From assembly GCA_004379165.1 (NCBI GenBank), contig NKXK01000019.1:62001-126000 (forward strand): a DNA stretch of 64,000 nucleotides. Reading direction: 5' to 3'. Below the pieces are notes generated by a model that saw only the letters and a list, made by a program, of their open reading frames with translations, ran no database searches and was not told the origin of the DNA. Positions 44,510-53,630 of this stretch are shown piece by piece. The position numbers and the translations under genes were made by a program. Each line of letters begins with the position of its first letter. Position 1 is the stretch's first letter. This DNA is from Rhodocyclaceae bacterium. GTDB taxonomy: Bacteria > Pseudomonadota > Gammaproteobacteria > Burkholderiales > Rhodocyclaceae.

Positions 44510-45712
44510 ATGCCCCGCACCATTCCCATTTTTGCCCAGAATTCCGCGTTCACCGCAGCAGGTCTTGAATTCCGCAAATCGCCTGCCCTGTCGCTCTACG
44601 TGCACATCCCGTGGTGCGTGCAGAAGTGTCCTTATTGCGATTTCAATTCGCATGAGGCCGACGGCGGCATTCCGGAGCGCGCCTACGTCGATGCGCTGAT
44701 CGCGGACCTGCAATCGGCGTTGCCGCTGATCTGGGGACGGCCGGTGCAGACCGTTTTCTTCGGCGGCGGCACGCCGAGCCTGTTGTCGCCGGCGGCCATC
44801 GACGAGCTGATCGCCGCCTTCCGCGCCTTGGCGATGCTGACGCCAGATGCTGAAATCACCCTCGAAGCCAACCCGGGCACCGTGGAAGCGGAGAAGTTCG
44901 CCGGCTTCCGAGCCGCCGGCATCAATCGCCTATCCCTGGGCATCCAGAGCTTCAACGATGAGCACCTGAAGGCACTAGGACGCATCCACGGCAGCGCCGA
45001 GGCGCGGCGCGCGGCGCAACTGGCCGGCGAGCATTTCGAGCGCTTCAACCTCGACCTGATGTACGGCCTGCCAGGCCAGACGCTTGAGCAAGCACGCACA
45101 GACATCGAGAGCGCGCTGTCGTTTTCGCCGCCGCACCTGTCGTGCTATCAGCTGACGCTGGAGCCGAACACCCGCTTCGCCGCCTTCCCGCCCGTGCTGC
45201 CGGAAGGCGACATTTGCGCTGACATGCAGGACGCCATCGACGCCCGGCTCGCCGCGGCCGGCTACAGCAACTACGAGACCTCCGCCTTCGCGCAGGCGGG
45301 CCGGCAATGCCTGCACAACCTCAACTACTGGCATTTCGGCGACTACCTCGGCATCGGCGCCGGTGCGCATTCCAAGCTGACGCTGCACGACCGCGTGCTG
45401 CGCCAGATGCGCCACAAGCACCCGAAGGCCTATCTCGACAACGTTCGCGCCGGCACGCCGGTGCAGGAAGAAAATCAGGTCAGCGCCGCCAGCCTGCCCT
45501 TCGAATTCATGATGAACGCGCTGCGCCTCACCGACGGCTTTGCACCCTCATTGTTCGAACTGCGTACGGCGCAGCCACTTTCAAGCATTCTCAGCCGCTT
45601 GCGGCAAGCCGAAGCCGACGGCCTGTTGACCAACGGCCCGGATAAAATTGCGCCCACCGCGAAGGGCCGGCGCTTTCTCAATGTCCTGCTTGAACGTTTC
45701 CTGACCGACTAA
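44510..45712 (+). CDS. hemW: HemW-like radical SAM protein (heme chaperone)
   Basis: 400 residues. The radical SAM cluster motif CVQKCPYCDFNS has the HemW form (three Cys, followed by Asp-Phe) rather than the four-Cys HemN form, so it is a heme chaperone rather than coproporphyrinogen oxidase. GGGTPSLL and EANPG follow. The first 25 residues, before LSLYVHIPWC, are not part of the conserved fold, and residues about 8-18 (FAQNSAFTAAG) are encoded by a copy of the dispersed repeat. The start at 44510 follows rdgB by 65 bp. Confidence 0.9.
   Translation: MPRTIPIFAQNSAFTAAGLEFRKSPALSLYVHIPWCVQKCPYCDFNSHEADGGIPERAYVDALIADLQSALPLIWGRPVQTVFFGGGTPSLLSPAAIDELIAAFRALAMLTPDAEITLEANPGTVEAEKFAGFRAAGINRLSLGIQSFNDEHLKALGRIHGSAEARRAAQLAGEHFERFNLDLMYGLPGQTLEQARTDIESALSFSPPHLSCYQLTLEPNTRFAAFPPVLPEGDICADMQDAIDARLAAAGYSNYETSAFAQAGRQCLHNLNYWHFGDYLGIGAGAHSKLTLHDRVLRQMRHKHPKAYLDNVRAGTPVQEENQVSAASLPFEFMMNALRLTDGFAPSLFELRTAQPLSSILSRLRQAEADGLLTNGPDKIAPTAKGRRFLNVLLERFLTD
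44526..44562 (-). repeat. dispersed ~35-bp repeat, copy 7 (inside hemW)
   Basis: Minus-strand reading CCTGCTGCGGTGAACGCGG then AATTCTGGGCAAAAATGGG. In the hemW frame it encodes FAQNSAFTAAG in the variable N-terminus. Confidence 0.75.
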
Positions 45713-45732
45713 GGCCATCAGCGAAAGCGGGG

Positions 45733-47742
45733 TCAGTGACCGAGCGGCTCAAAGCGCAGCCACACCGTGAAGCGCGTCCCATCAGCCTCGGGGGTATCGA
45801 CGCTTATCCGGCCGCCGTAACGCTCGACGAGCGACTGGCTGACCCACAGGCCGAGTCCGGTGCCCCCGGGCTTGCCGGCGGTGAAGAAGGGCTTGAACAA
45901 CTGCTCGCGGTCGGCCGCGCTGATCCCCTGCCCGGAATCTGCAACGATCAGTCGCAGGCCCACCGGCATGTCGGCTTCGTCCCAGTCTTCGGCTGCCAGG
46001 GTCAGCACACCGCCGTCGGGCATGGCCTGGATGGCATTGACCATCAGGTTGATCAGCGCCTGCTGCAACTCGTTGCGGTTGCACAGCACATGGCGCCCGG
46101 AATCGAAATGCTGCTCGATGGCGATATTGCCCTTCTTCAGCAGATGGCCGACCAGCACCAGACTGTCCTGCACCAGCGTCGCCGGCGATACCGGTTCCAG
46201 GTAGCCGACATAATCCTGCGGGCGCGCGAACTGCAGCAACTTGGCGACGATCAGGCGGATGCGGTGCACCTGTTCGTGAATCAGCTTGATTTCCGGGTCG
46301 ACCGGCGCCGACGCCGGGCCGAGGATATCGCGCAGCACCTCGAGATTGCCCTGGATCACGGCTACCGGATTGTTGATTTCGTGGGCAACACCCGCCGTCA
46401 GTTGGCCGATGGCCGCCAGTTTCTCGTTCATCACCAGCTGCGACTGCGCCGCCTTGAGGTCGGCAACCGCCTGCTCCAGCGCCGCCGTACGCTCCGCCAC
46501 CTTAATGTCCAGCGCCTCGCCCCAGCGCTTCAGCGACGCCGTCTGTGCCTGCAACTGGTCGAGCAGCCGGTCGAAATGCGCCGCCACAACCCCCAGTTCG
46601 TCCTGGCTATCCACCTCGCCGACACGAGCCGCATGCTCGCCCTGCTCGATGGCATGCATGGTCGCGTGCATCCGCTCGATCGGCCTGAACACCCGCCGCG
46701 CCCAGACCACGGCAAACACGCCGGCAACCAGCATGGCCAGCGCGAAGACACCGACCACGACCAGAAACGCCTGCTGCCGAGCCCGGGCAAACGGCCCTTC
46801 GAGATAGCCGACATAAAGCATGCCGATTCGCCGCCCCTGGCTGTCGCGCAAGGGTTGATAGGCGGAAACGTACCAGTCGGTGACGACGAAAGCCCGATCC
46901 AGCCAGGTCCGGCCCTCATCGAGCACAGCCCGATGCACGCTCTCCGAAACCCGCGTCCCGATCGCCCGCTCCCCCTCGAAGAGACGGACATTGGTGGCAA
47001 CCCGCACATCGCCGAGAAAGATGGTCGCTGTCCCGGCACTACCAAAGGGCAAGGCCCCTTCGGGATACACGATTTCGTTCAGCCGGTCGATGAAATCGAG
47101 GTTTTTGTTCAGCAACACCCCACCGGCGAGCAACCCGAGCAGGACACCGTCGGCATCGAATACCGGTGCAGCGGCATGGACCACCAGACCGTTCTCCTCA
47201 GACTGCCGTGCATCCGGCCGCGCATTCGGCGTCGCCACCAGCGGTGTCAGGGCCCGCGCACGCAAAGCAGGATCGAAACGATCGAGCTGGACCGGTGTGA
47301 AGATGTCGGTTTCGGTGCGCGGCGCACCTGCCAGTGCCACCTGCATGACGCGATTTTCGGCGGCCAATGACTTGCTGCGGTGAACGTCGAAAAAGTGCAA
47401 AAAATCGAGTCGCTGCCCGAGACGAATGTCGGCCAGCAAGCCGGCCACCGCCTCCTCACGCTCCCTCACCGGTCGATCCAGCGCCCGCGCCAGCCGTCCG
47501 GAAGCGGCCAGCGCCTGCACCGAACGGCCAACGCCCTCGGTCACGCGCTCGAAATAGCCATCGGCCGTCGCCAGATCGGAACGAACCTTGGTGATCAGCA
47601 GGCGATCCAGGTAATCGCCCCCCCAGATCGCCAGCACCGCCAGCAGCAGCGGCAGGACGACCCCGAGCGGCAGCAGAGCCAGCAGCAGCAGGCGGACGCG
47701 GATCGAGCGTCGGTGTGGCGGATCGAATCGGCTGTCGATCAT
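45733..47742 (-). CDS. membrane sensor histidine kinase with periplasmic cache domain
   Basis: 669 residues. A TM segment at about 17-40, a large periplasmic double-cache-like domain (about 45-325), a second TM (about 326-347), HAMP (about 348-400), a coiled segment, HisKA with the phosphoacceptor His454 in GVAHEINNPVAVIQGN, then HATPase (NRNELQQALINLMVNAIQ; DSGQGISAADR; GGTGLGLWVSQ). It should phosphorylate the sigma-54 regulator encoded just downstream. Residues 112-124 (DFLHFFDVHRSK) come from a dispersed repeat copy. Ligand unknown; cache domains often bind small organic acids. Confidence 0.9.
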   Translation of the reverse strand: MIDSRFDPPHRRSIRVRLLLLALLPLGVVLPLLLAVLAIWGGDYLDRLLITKVRSDLATADGYFERVTEGVGRSVQALAASGRLARALDRPVREREEAVAGLLADIRLGQRLDFLHFFDVHRSKSLAAENRVMQVALAGAPRTETDIFTPVQLDRFDPALRARALTPLVATPNARPDARQSEENGLVVHAAAPVFDADGVLLGLLAGGVLLNKNLDFIDRLNEIVYPEGALPFGSAGTATIFLGDVRVATNVRLFEGERAIGTRVSESVHRAVLDEGRTWLDRAFVVTDWYVSAYQPLRDSQGRRIGMLYVGYLEGPFARARQQAFLVVVGVFALAMLVAGVFAVVWARRVFRPIERMHATMHAIEQGEHAARVGEVDSQDELGVVAAHFDRLLDQLQAQTASLKRWGEALDIKVAERTAALEQAVADLKAAQSQLVMNEKLAAIGQLTAGVAHEINNPVAVIQGNLEVLRDILGPASAPVDPEIKLIHEQVHRIRLIVAKLLQFARPQDYVGYLEPVSPATLVQDSLVLVGHLLKKGNIAIEQHFDSGRHVLCNRNELQQALINLMVNAIQAMPDGGVLTLAAEDWDEADMPVGLRLIVADSGQGISAADREQLFKPFFTAGKPGGTGLGLWVSQSLVERYGGRISVDTPEADGTRFTVWLRFEPLGH
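47372..47408 (+). repeat. dispersed ~35-bp repeat, copy 8 (inside the histidine kinase gene)
   Basis: Reads TTGCTGCGGTGAACGTCG then AAAAAGTGCAAAAAATCG. About 24 of 31 bases match copy 10. In the kinase frame it encodes DFLHFFDVHRSK, closely like the DFSAFFQVHRSI of copy 10. Confidence 0.7.
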
Positions 47743-47751
47743 GTCTCGTGG

Positions 47752-49122
47752 TTAGTGGGCGTCCGCCACGCCCCAAGCGTGACACTTGCGATCCAGCGTC
47801 TTGCGCGAGACGCCCAGCCGGCGGCCGGCTTCCGACTTGTTGCCATTGCAGGCCGCGAGCACGGCCAGAATATGCCGTTTCTCGACCGCTTCCAGCGTCT
47901 CGTCGCTAGTGCCAGCCGGTAAATCAGCCGCCTTTGGCTCCGGCCCGAGATCAAACCAGCCAAGAATCAGCGAACGCTCGACGAAATTCTTCAGCTCCCG
48001 GACATTGCCCGGCCAGTCATACGCGGCCATGCGGGCCAGCGTTCGCCCGTCGAGCTTGAGCCGCGGCACATCAAGATAGGGCGCCAGCAGGCTGGTGAAA
48101 TGCTCGACCAGTAGCGGCAAGTCCTCCGGTCGCTCGCGCAACGGCGGCAATTCGACCTCGACCACCTGCAAGCGGTAATACAAATCCTGCCGGAAGCGCT
48201 GCTCGGCAACCTCGCGCTTCAGATCGCGGTTGGTCGCTGCGATCACACGCACATCGACCGGAATTTCCTGCTCCGAGCCCACCGGACGCACGCGGCGCTC
48301 CTCAAGGACGCGCAGCAGTTTGGCCTGCGCCGCCGCCGGCATTTCCGAGATCTCGTCCAGAAAAAGCGTGCCGCCACGGGCGTAGTAAAACAGCCCTTCG
48401 CGGCTTTGCTGGGCGCCGGTATACGCCCCGCGGACGTGACCGAACAACTCGGATTCGATCAGCTCGGCAGCAATGGCCGCACAATTGACCGGCACGAACG
48501 GCCCCTTCGAGCGTGGGCTCATACGATGCAAGGCCCGCGCCGCCACCTCCTTGCCGGTTCCTGATTCGCCGCTGAGCAGGACCGTTGCCGGCGTCGGCGC
48601 AATCCGCTTGATCCGGTCACAAGCCGCCTGCATCGCCGGCGAATGTCCAATCACCCCTTCGATGCCCGGCACTTTTTCTCGAATTTCGCGACGCAGGATA
48701 AAGTTTTCGCGGAGCAGACTGGAGCGTTCGAAACATCGCTGCATGGCGTTGAGCACCTGCGCCAACGAGAACGGCTTGAGCAGGAAATCTGATGCCCCCG
48801 CCCGCAACGCATCGATGGCCGTATCGAGATCGGCATAGGCCGTCATGAGCACGACATCACCGGCAAAACCCTCTTCGCGCAACTGATGCAGCCATTCGAT
48901 GCCGGAACGGCCGGGCAATGCGATATCGAGCACAATCAGATCGTACAACCGGCGACGGAGCATCGGCTCGGCGGCCTCGACGCTCTGCGCGACATCGACG
49001 ACCCCGCAACGCGACGCAAGCGCCCGCTGCAGAAAGCTGACCATGCCCGGCTCGTCGTCCACCACCAGCACCGAGTGCTGCGTCCATAGCGCCTCGCCCA
49101 GTGGGGCATCCTTTGTTTCCAT
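47752..49122 (-). CDS. NtrC-family sigma-54-dependent response regulator
   Basis: 456 residues. Receiver domain about 15-130 with phosphoacceptor Asp66 (LIVLDIALPG), AAA+ domain with Walker A GESGTGKE at 185-192 and the sigma-54 contact GAYTGA at 232-237, and a C-terminal Fis-type helix-turn-helix (NKSEAGRRLGVSRKTLDRK). It activates sigma-54 promoters. It is upstream of the cache kinase gene with a 9-bp gap, forming a two-component pair. The MOSC gene diverges only 24 bp away. Target genes not identified. Confidence 0.93.
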   Translation of the reverse strand: METKDAPLGEALWTQHSVLVVDDEPGMVSFLQRALASRCGVVDVAQSVEAAEPMLRRRLYDLIVLDIALPGRSGIEWLHQLREEGFAGDVVLMTAYADLDTAIDALRAGASDFLLKPFSLAQVLNAMQRCFERSSLLRENFILRREIREKVPGIEGVIGHSPAMQAACDRIKRIAPTPATVLLSGESGTGKEVAARALHRMSPRSKGPFVPVNCAAIAAELIESELFGHVRGAYTGAQQSREGLFYYARGGTLFLDEISEMPAAAQAKLLRVLEERRVRPVGSEQEIPVDVRVIAATNRDLKREVAEQRFRQDLYYRLQVVEVELPPLRERPEDLPLLVEHFTSLLAPYLDVPRLKLDGRTLARMAAYDWPGNVRELKNFVERSLILGWFDLGPEPKAADLPAGTSDETLEAVEKRHILAVLAACNGNKSEAGRRLGVSRKTLDRKCHAWGVADAH

Positions 49123-49146
49123 GCATTTCTCCGAGTCTGGTCCCGG

Positions 49147-49554
49147 ATGATCTCAAGACGAGCCGATCGAGGCAACCGACAATGGCAGGGTGGCAGCACG
49201 GACTGGCCGGGACAGAACCTGACCCTGATCGAAGCCGTGGAAGTCGAGACTTTCTGCCAACTGCTCGGCCAAGCAGCCGATCTCGCGCTCAGCCGGCGCA
49301 ATATCGTCACCCGCGACGTTCGTCTCAACGCACTGGTCGGCCGGCACTTCCGGATCGGCGATTGTCGGCTCTTTGGCGTCGAACTGTGCGAGCCGTGCGG
49401 CAGCCTCGGCCGGCGGCTGGCGACCCCGGATCACAACGCGGCAGCGATTGTCCGCTACTGGACCGGCCGGGGCGGCCTGCGCGCGGATGTGCTCAACAAC
49501 GGCTGGATCACCGTCGGCGATTCGCTCGAAATCCTCTCGCCGCCAGGCCTTTAG
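49147..49554 (+). CDS. MOSC-domain protein, short N-terminus
   Basis: 135 residues. It matches the later part of MOSC domains: GQNLTLIEAVEVE, SRRNIVTRDVRLNALVG, LCEPCGSLGRR and GGLRADVLNNGWITVGD, with the conserved Cys in LCEPC. About 30 N-terminal residues usual for the family are missing. The frame upstream is open without a better start and would run into the regulator gene. MOSC proteins bind or transfer sulfur for molybdenum cofactor or related chemistry. It may be a shortened form or use another start. Confidence 0.65.
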   Translation: MISRRADRGNRQWQGGSTDWPGQNLTLIEAVEVETFCQLLGQAADLALSRRNIVTRDVRLNALVGRHFRIGDCRLFGVELCEPCGSLGRRLATPDHNAAAIVRYWTGRGGLRADVLNNGWITVGDSLEILSPPGL

Positions 49555-49664
49555 GACATCCCGGCCGCCCCCGCCGGCAGCGATATTGAGGGGACTTGAA
49601 ATACGCCAGCGGGCAGCCATATTCGTCCTCAGGGCACCCGCCCGTTTGTCCTGAGGAGATCGCC

Positions 49665-50105
49665 ATGTTCTACAGAACCCTGCTACCCGCCGACGTCCTC
49701 GCCCAACTGGAACGCATGCAGCGGGCGGCACAGCATAATCTCGACTTCACCCCGAGCATTCGCGGCGCCAGCCGCAGTGGCTACCCGGCCATGAATGTCG
49801 GCCTCACACCCCGCTCCGTCGAGGTCTTCGCCTTCGCGCCTGGGCTCGATCCGGCCAGCATCGACGTCCAGATCGAAAAAGGTGTCCTGACCGTGGCCGG
49901 CGAGCGTGCTTCGCTGGCGCCGCCGAAAGAGGCGCAGGCGACATTGCATATCGACGAGCGTTTCAGCGGACGCTTCCGCCGTGTCGTCAGCCTGCCGGAC
50001 GACATCGATCCGAATGCGGTAAACGCACGCTACCGCGACGGCGTGCTGCACGTCAGCGTTTCCCGCCGCGAGACCAGCCAGCCTCGCCGTATCGACATCC
50101 AGTAA
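49665..50105 (+). CDS. Hsp20/alpha-crystallin family small heat-shock protein (first)
   Basis: 146 residues from the ATG at 49665, with GAGGAG upstream. The alpha-crystallin domain spans about 45-145: MNVGLTPRSVEVFAFAPG, GVLTVAGERAS and ARYRDGVLHVSVSRRE (the GVLxVxV motif). Chaperone that holds unfolded proteins. A second Hsp20 gene follows after 11 bp, as in the paired sHsp operons of many proteobacteria. No CIRCE or clear sigma-32 promoter was seen upstream. Confidence 0.9.
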   Translation: MFYRTLLPADVLAQLERMQRAAQHNLDFTPSIRGASRSGYPAMNVGLTPRSVEVFAFAPGLDPASIDVQIEKGVLTVAGERASLAPPKEAQATLHIDERFSGRFRRVVSLPDDIDPNAVNARYRDGVLHVSVSRRETSQPRRIDIQ

Positions 50106-50116
50106 GGAGAACGACG

Positions 50117-50500
50117 ATGAACGACATCCGCAATCAGGAACGCGAAGAAAGCACTCGCACGGAAGAAAGCCCAGCGCTGCTGCCGCCGGTCGACGTCATC
50201 GAGGACAGTGGTGGCATCACGCTCTACGCTGACCTCCCCGGTGTGCCGAAGGAACAGCTGACACTGCAGGTCGACGCCGACACGCTGACCATCGCCGGCA
50301 ACATCGTCCTGCCCTTGATCGAGGGCCTGGAATCGACCCACGCCGAAGTGGCGTCGCCACGCTACCACCGCAGTTTCACGCTGTCGCGCGAACTCGACAC
50401 CGACCGGGTTGGGGCCGACTTCAACCACGGCGTGCTGCGTGTCCGGATTCCGAAAAAGGAACACGCGTTGCCGCGCAAGATCGCCGTCGCAGTGGGCTGA
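50117..50500 (+). CDS. Hsp20/alpha-crystallin family small heat-shock protein (second)
   Basis: 127 residues. The domain includes GGITLYADLPGVPKEQLTLQ, DTLTIAGN, RSFTLSRELDTDRVGADF and NHGVLRVRIPKKE. It has a short charged N-terminus compared with its neighbour, so the two may form mixed oligomers. It ends 17 bp before the convergent ABC-F gene. Confidence 0.9.
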   Translation: MNDIRNQEREESTRTEESPALLPPVDVIEDSGGITLYADLPGVPKEQLTLQVDADTLTIAGNIVLPLIEGLESTHAEVASPRYHRSFTLSRELDTDRVGADFNHGVLRVRIPKKEHALPRKIAVAVG

Positions 50501-50517
50501 GCGCCCAGCCCGAGAGG

Positions 50518-52197
50518 TCAGCTGCCGCGCAGCTTGTGTGCGGCAGCGGCTTCTTCACGGACTCGCTTCGCCTCTTCCAGCAGGTAGCGCTGGTAGTCTT
50601 CAAGGTCGCCGTCAAACGGCCCGATGCCACCCTTGGACACCAGCCAGAATTCGTCGCAGACCGAACGCAACAGCGCCCGGTCGTGACTGACCAGCATCAC
50701 CGTGCCTTCGAATTCGTTGAGGGCGACGCCCAGCGCCTCCCGGGTGGCGAGGTCGAGGTGGTTGGTCGGTTCGTCCATCAACAACAGGTTTGGCCGTTGC
50801 CAGACCAGCATGCACAGCACCAGCCGCGCCTTTTCGCCGCCGCTCATGGTGCCGACGGCCTGCTTGACCATCTCGCCACCGAAATTGAAGGTGCCGAGAA
50901 AATTGCGCAACTCCTGCTCGCGCCCCGGCACATTGCTGCGGCCGGCGGCAATCGCCTCCTTGGCCAGCCGCGTCATGTGCTCCAGCGGCGTGTCCTGCGG
51001 ACGCAGCACGTCCAGTTCCTGCTGCGCGAAATAGCCGATATTGAGGCCCTTGCCTTCCGTGACTTCGCCGGCAATCGCCCGCAGGTCTCGAGCGATGGTC
51101 TTGACCAGTGTGGACTTGCCCTGGCCGTTGGCGCCAAGGATGCCGATACGCTGCCCGGCCATCACAGAACGGTTGATGCCGCGAACAATGATCGCCGGCG
51201 CCGCATCGGCGGGTGCATCTTCGGGCGGCGGGTAGCCGATACTGACATCGACCATCGACAGCATCGGGTTGGGCAGATTCTGCGGTTCCTGAAACTCGAA
51301 ATTGAAATCGGCTTCGGCGAGTACCGGTGCGATCTTCTCCATCCGCTCCAGCGCCTTGACCCGGCTCTGTGCCTGCTTGGCCTTGCTCGCCTTGGCCTTG
51401 AAGCGGTTGATGAAGGATTGCAGGTGGGCGATCTTTTCCGCCTGCCGTGCCATCGTTGCCTGCTGCAGCAGCATCTGCTCGGCGCGCATGTCCTCGAATT
51501 TGCTGTAATTGCCGCCGTAACGCACCAGCTTGCCGTTATCGATATGCAGCGTCACCTGCGTAATCGCATCGAGGAATTCGCGGTCATGGCTGATCATCAC
51601 CAGCGTACCGGGATAGCGCCTGAGCCAGGCTTCGAGCCAGACCATGGCATCGAGGTCGAGGTGGTTGGTCGGTTCGTCGAGGAGCAGGATGTCGGACGGG
51701 CACATCAGCGCCCGCGCCAGTTGCAGACGCATCCGCCAGCCGCCGGAAAAGCTGTTCACCGGCTCCTGCAACTGGGCCACCGAGAAGCCGAGGCCGAGAA
51801 TCAGCGCCTGGGCGCGCGACTCGGCATCGTGCTCGCCGGCATCGTGCAGCGCCATGTAGGCCTCGGCCATGCGCATGCCATCATCGCTGGCCTCAGCGGC
51901 GGCAACCTCGTTGCGGGCGGCGAGCAGACGGCTGTCGCCGTCGATGACGAAATCGGTCGCCGGCTGGTCGGTTTCCGGCATGTCCTGCGCCACCTGCGCC
52001 ATGCGCCAGGTGGCTGGCATCGAGAAATCGCCGCCATCTTCGTGCAGGCTGCCATTGAGCAAGGCGAAGAGCGTGGACTTGCCGGCGCCGTTGCGGCCGA
52101 CGAGACCAACTTTTTCACCAGGGTTGAGGGTGACCGATGTCTTGTCGAGCAGCACCTTGGAGCCACGGCGCAGCGTGACGTTTCTGAGAATGATCAT
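50518..52197 (-). CDS. ABC-F family ATPase (YheS-like)
   Basis: 559 residues from the ATG at 52197 (MIILRNVTLRRGSKVLL). Two ATP-binding cassettes: Walker A GRNGAGKST near the N-terminus and GANGQGKST in the second half, with signatures FSGGWRMRLQLA and MSGGEKARLVL and no membrane segment. The linker between them is rich in charged residues, as in ABC-F proteins that act on ribosomes. It matches YheS better than EttA or Uup, but it is shorter than YheS at the C-terminus. An earlier TTG/ATG start would add about 32 low-quality residues. Confidence 0.9.
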   Translation of the reverse strand: MIILRNVTLRRGSKVLLDKTSVTLNPGEKVGLVGRNGAGKSTLFALLNGSLHEDGGDFSMPATWRMAQVAQDMPETDQPATDFVIDGDSRLLAARNEVAAAEASDDGMRMAEAYMALHDAGEHDAESRAQALILGLGFSVAQLQEPVNSFSGGWRMRLQLARALMCPSDILLLDEPTNHLDLDAMVWLEAWLRRYPGTLVMISHDREFLDAITQVTLHIDNGKLVRYGGNYSKFEDMRAEQMLLQQATMARQAEKIAHLQSFINRFKAKASKAKQAQSRVKALERMEKIAPVLAEADFNFEFQEPQNLPNPMLSMVDVSIGYPPPEDAPADAAPAIIVRGINRSVMAGQRIGILGANGQGKSTLVKTIARDLRAIAGEVTEGKGLNIGYFAQQELDVLRPQDTPLEHMTRLAKEAIAAGRSNVPGREQELRNFLGTFNFGGEMVKQAVGTMSGGEKARLVLCMLVWQRPNLLLMDEPTNHLDLATREALGVALNEFEGTVMLVSHDRALLRSVCDEFWLVSKGGIGPFDGDLEDYQRYLLEEAKRVREEAAAAHKLRGS

Positions 52198-52237
52198 GTC
52201 GGGTTCCAGAGGCGGCGCCAGCGGTGCGCCGCGAAAT

Positions 52238-52627
52238 TCAGGCGGGGAGCATGTCGCCGTCGAGGTAATACCAGCGACCGTCCTCGCGGACAAAACGGCT
52301 CAGTTCATGGAGTCGATGGCCGCGACCGGCAATGCGGTAGCGGGCGACGAATTCGACGGTGGCGTGGCTGTCGTCCTGCTGCTGATGGCGCCTGACCGCC
52401 AGCCCCAGCCATTTCGTGCCGTCCGCTTCAATATCCAGTTCGCTCGGCCGCGTCGTCGGATGCCAGGTGGCGAGCAGGTAGTCCTCGAATTTCAGCACAT
52501 AGGCGCTGTAGCGCGAGCGCATCAGGGCTTCTGCGGTGAACGCGGAAAACTGCCCAAAATGTAGCGGGCCGCAGCAGGCCGCATAGGGCTTGCCGCTGCC
52601 GCAGGGGCAGTCGGCTGACGCCTTCAT
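52238..52627 (-). CDS. YchJ-like SEC-C motif protein
   Basis: 129 residues. The start at 52627 overlaps the rdgC stop by ATGA. The N-terminal zinc motif DCPCGSGKPYAACC, then LMRSRYSAYVLKFEDYLLATWHP and a C-terminal beta-rich part (GRWYYLDGDML) match YchJ/UPF0225. Unlike E. coli YchJ it has only one SEC-C motif. Residues around FGQFSAFTAEA, just before LMRSRY, are encoded by a dispersed repeat copy. Function unknown. Confidence 0.85.
   Translation of the reverse strand: MKASADCPCGSGKPYAACCGPLHFGQFSAFTAEALMRSRYSAYVLKFEDYLLATWHPTTRPSELDIEADGTKWLGLAVRRHQQQDDSHATVEFVARYRIAGRGHRLHELSRFVREDGRWYYLDGDMLPA
52528..52562 (+). repeat. dispersed ~35-bp repeat, copy 9 (inside the ychJ-like gene)
   Basis: Reads CTTCTGCGGTGAACGCGG then AAAACTGCCCAAAATG. 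In the ychJ frame it encodes FGQFSAFTAEA, closely like the FAQNSAFTAAG of copy 7. Confidence 0.75.
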
Positions 52628-53604
52628 GCCTCCCACGGCGGGGTCAGGTTGGCGGTGGCGCCGGGAGAGGCAGCGACCGCCTGAGCGGCATCCGCCCCCT
52701 CGACGATCTCGCCACCCAGCGCTTCGATCAGTGCCGGCAGGAAGCGGCTCAACTCGCCCGTCATCAGCGCGAAATCGGCATCGAACTGCTCGTCGGCGTG
52801 TTCGGCATTTTTCTCGGCTTCTTCCTTGAGCAAATCCAGGAAGGCGAGGCGCTTGATTTCCAGCTTTTCAGTGAGGACGAAGGAAATCCGCTCGTCCCAG
52901 GTCAGGGCCAGCTTGGTCGGCAACTTGCCGGCTGCGAGGTGGGCCTTGATCTCGGCGCTGACTTCATCGTTCAGCGGATGGCGCACATAACGCACCGCCG
53001 ATTTTTCTTCACCCACTGCCTTCAACTCGCAGTCGCGGTCGATGGTGAAGCCGGCGGGGGCCTCACCGCCGGCCAGCCAGTCGGCCATCGCCGATTGTGG
53101 CGAGAGCTGGGTATGCAGCAGTTTGAGCGGCAGCTCGTCGAGACAGAAGCGCAGATGCTCGACCACTTCCTCGGCCTTGCCCTGGGTGCCGGCATCGACA
53201 ATGAACCAGCCGTTCTGCGGGTCGATCCAGACGAAGGTGCTGCGCTTGCGTGTGAAGGCGCGCGGCATCAACTCCTCGGTGACACGCTCCTTGAGTTCGC
53301 GCAACTGCTTGCGGCCCGGTGCGTAGCCTTGGGTTTCGGTCAGCACTTCGGCCCGTTCGCGGACTTCGTCATTGACTACCGACGACGGCAGCAGGCGCTG
53401 CTCGGTCGCCAGCGACAGCAGCCACTGGCGGTTGTTGGCGTAAATCAGCGCGCCATCTTTACGTGGCGCCACCCAGCCACGCGACATCGGCTCGTGGCTG
53501 GCGCATTTGGCGAAGCCACCGCGGGCCAGTTGCTCGTCCAGCTTGGCGAGGTCGATGGCCCAGGGCGCAGGCAGGCGATAAATTTGCAGATTCTTGAACC
53601 ACAT
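52624..53604 (-). CDS. rdgC: recombination-associated protein RdgC
   Basis: 326 residues, starting MWFKNLQIYRL, an RdgC hallmark, with SRGWVAPRKDG and RELKERVTEELMPRAFTRKR following. RdgC forms a ring around DNA and limits RecA loading. The C-terminal 25 residues are variable. It is downstream of trmB and overlaps the YchJ-like gene. Confidence 0.93.
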   Translation of the reverse strand: MWFKNLQIYRLPAPWAIDLAKLDEQLARGGFAKCASHEPMSRGWVAPRKDGALIYANNRQWLLSLATEQRLLPSSVVNDEVRERAEVLTETQGYAPGRKQLRELKERVTEELMPRAFTRKRSTFVWIDPQNGWFIVDAGTQGKAEEVVEHLRFCLDELPLKLLHTQLSPQSAMADWLAGGEAPAGFTIDRDCELKAVGEEKSAVRYVRHPLNDEVSAEIKAHLAAGKLPTKLALTWDERISFVLTEKLEIKRLAFLDLLKEEAEKNAEHADEQFDADFALMTGELSRFLPALIEALGGEIVEGADAAQAVAASPGATANLTPPWEA

Positions 53605-53630
53605 GTTGCGGGTATTCCTGAAGGCGCCAG

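Noticed and set aside
51281-51310. CTGCGGTTCCTGAAACTCG in the ABC-F gene as a repeat copy
   Set aside because: It differs after CTGCGGT and encodes a stretch (FEFQEPQNLPNP) that fits the conserved ABC-F sequence.
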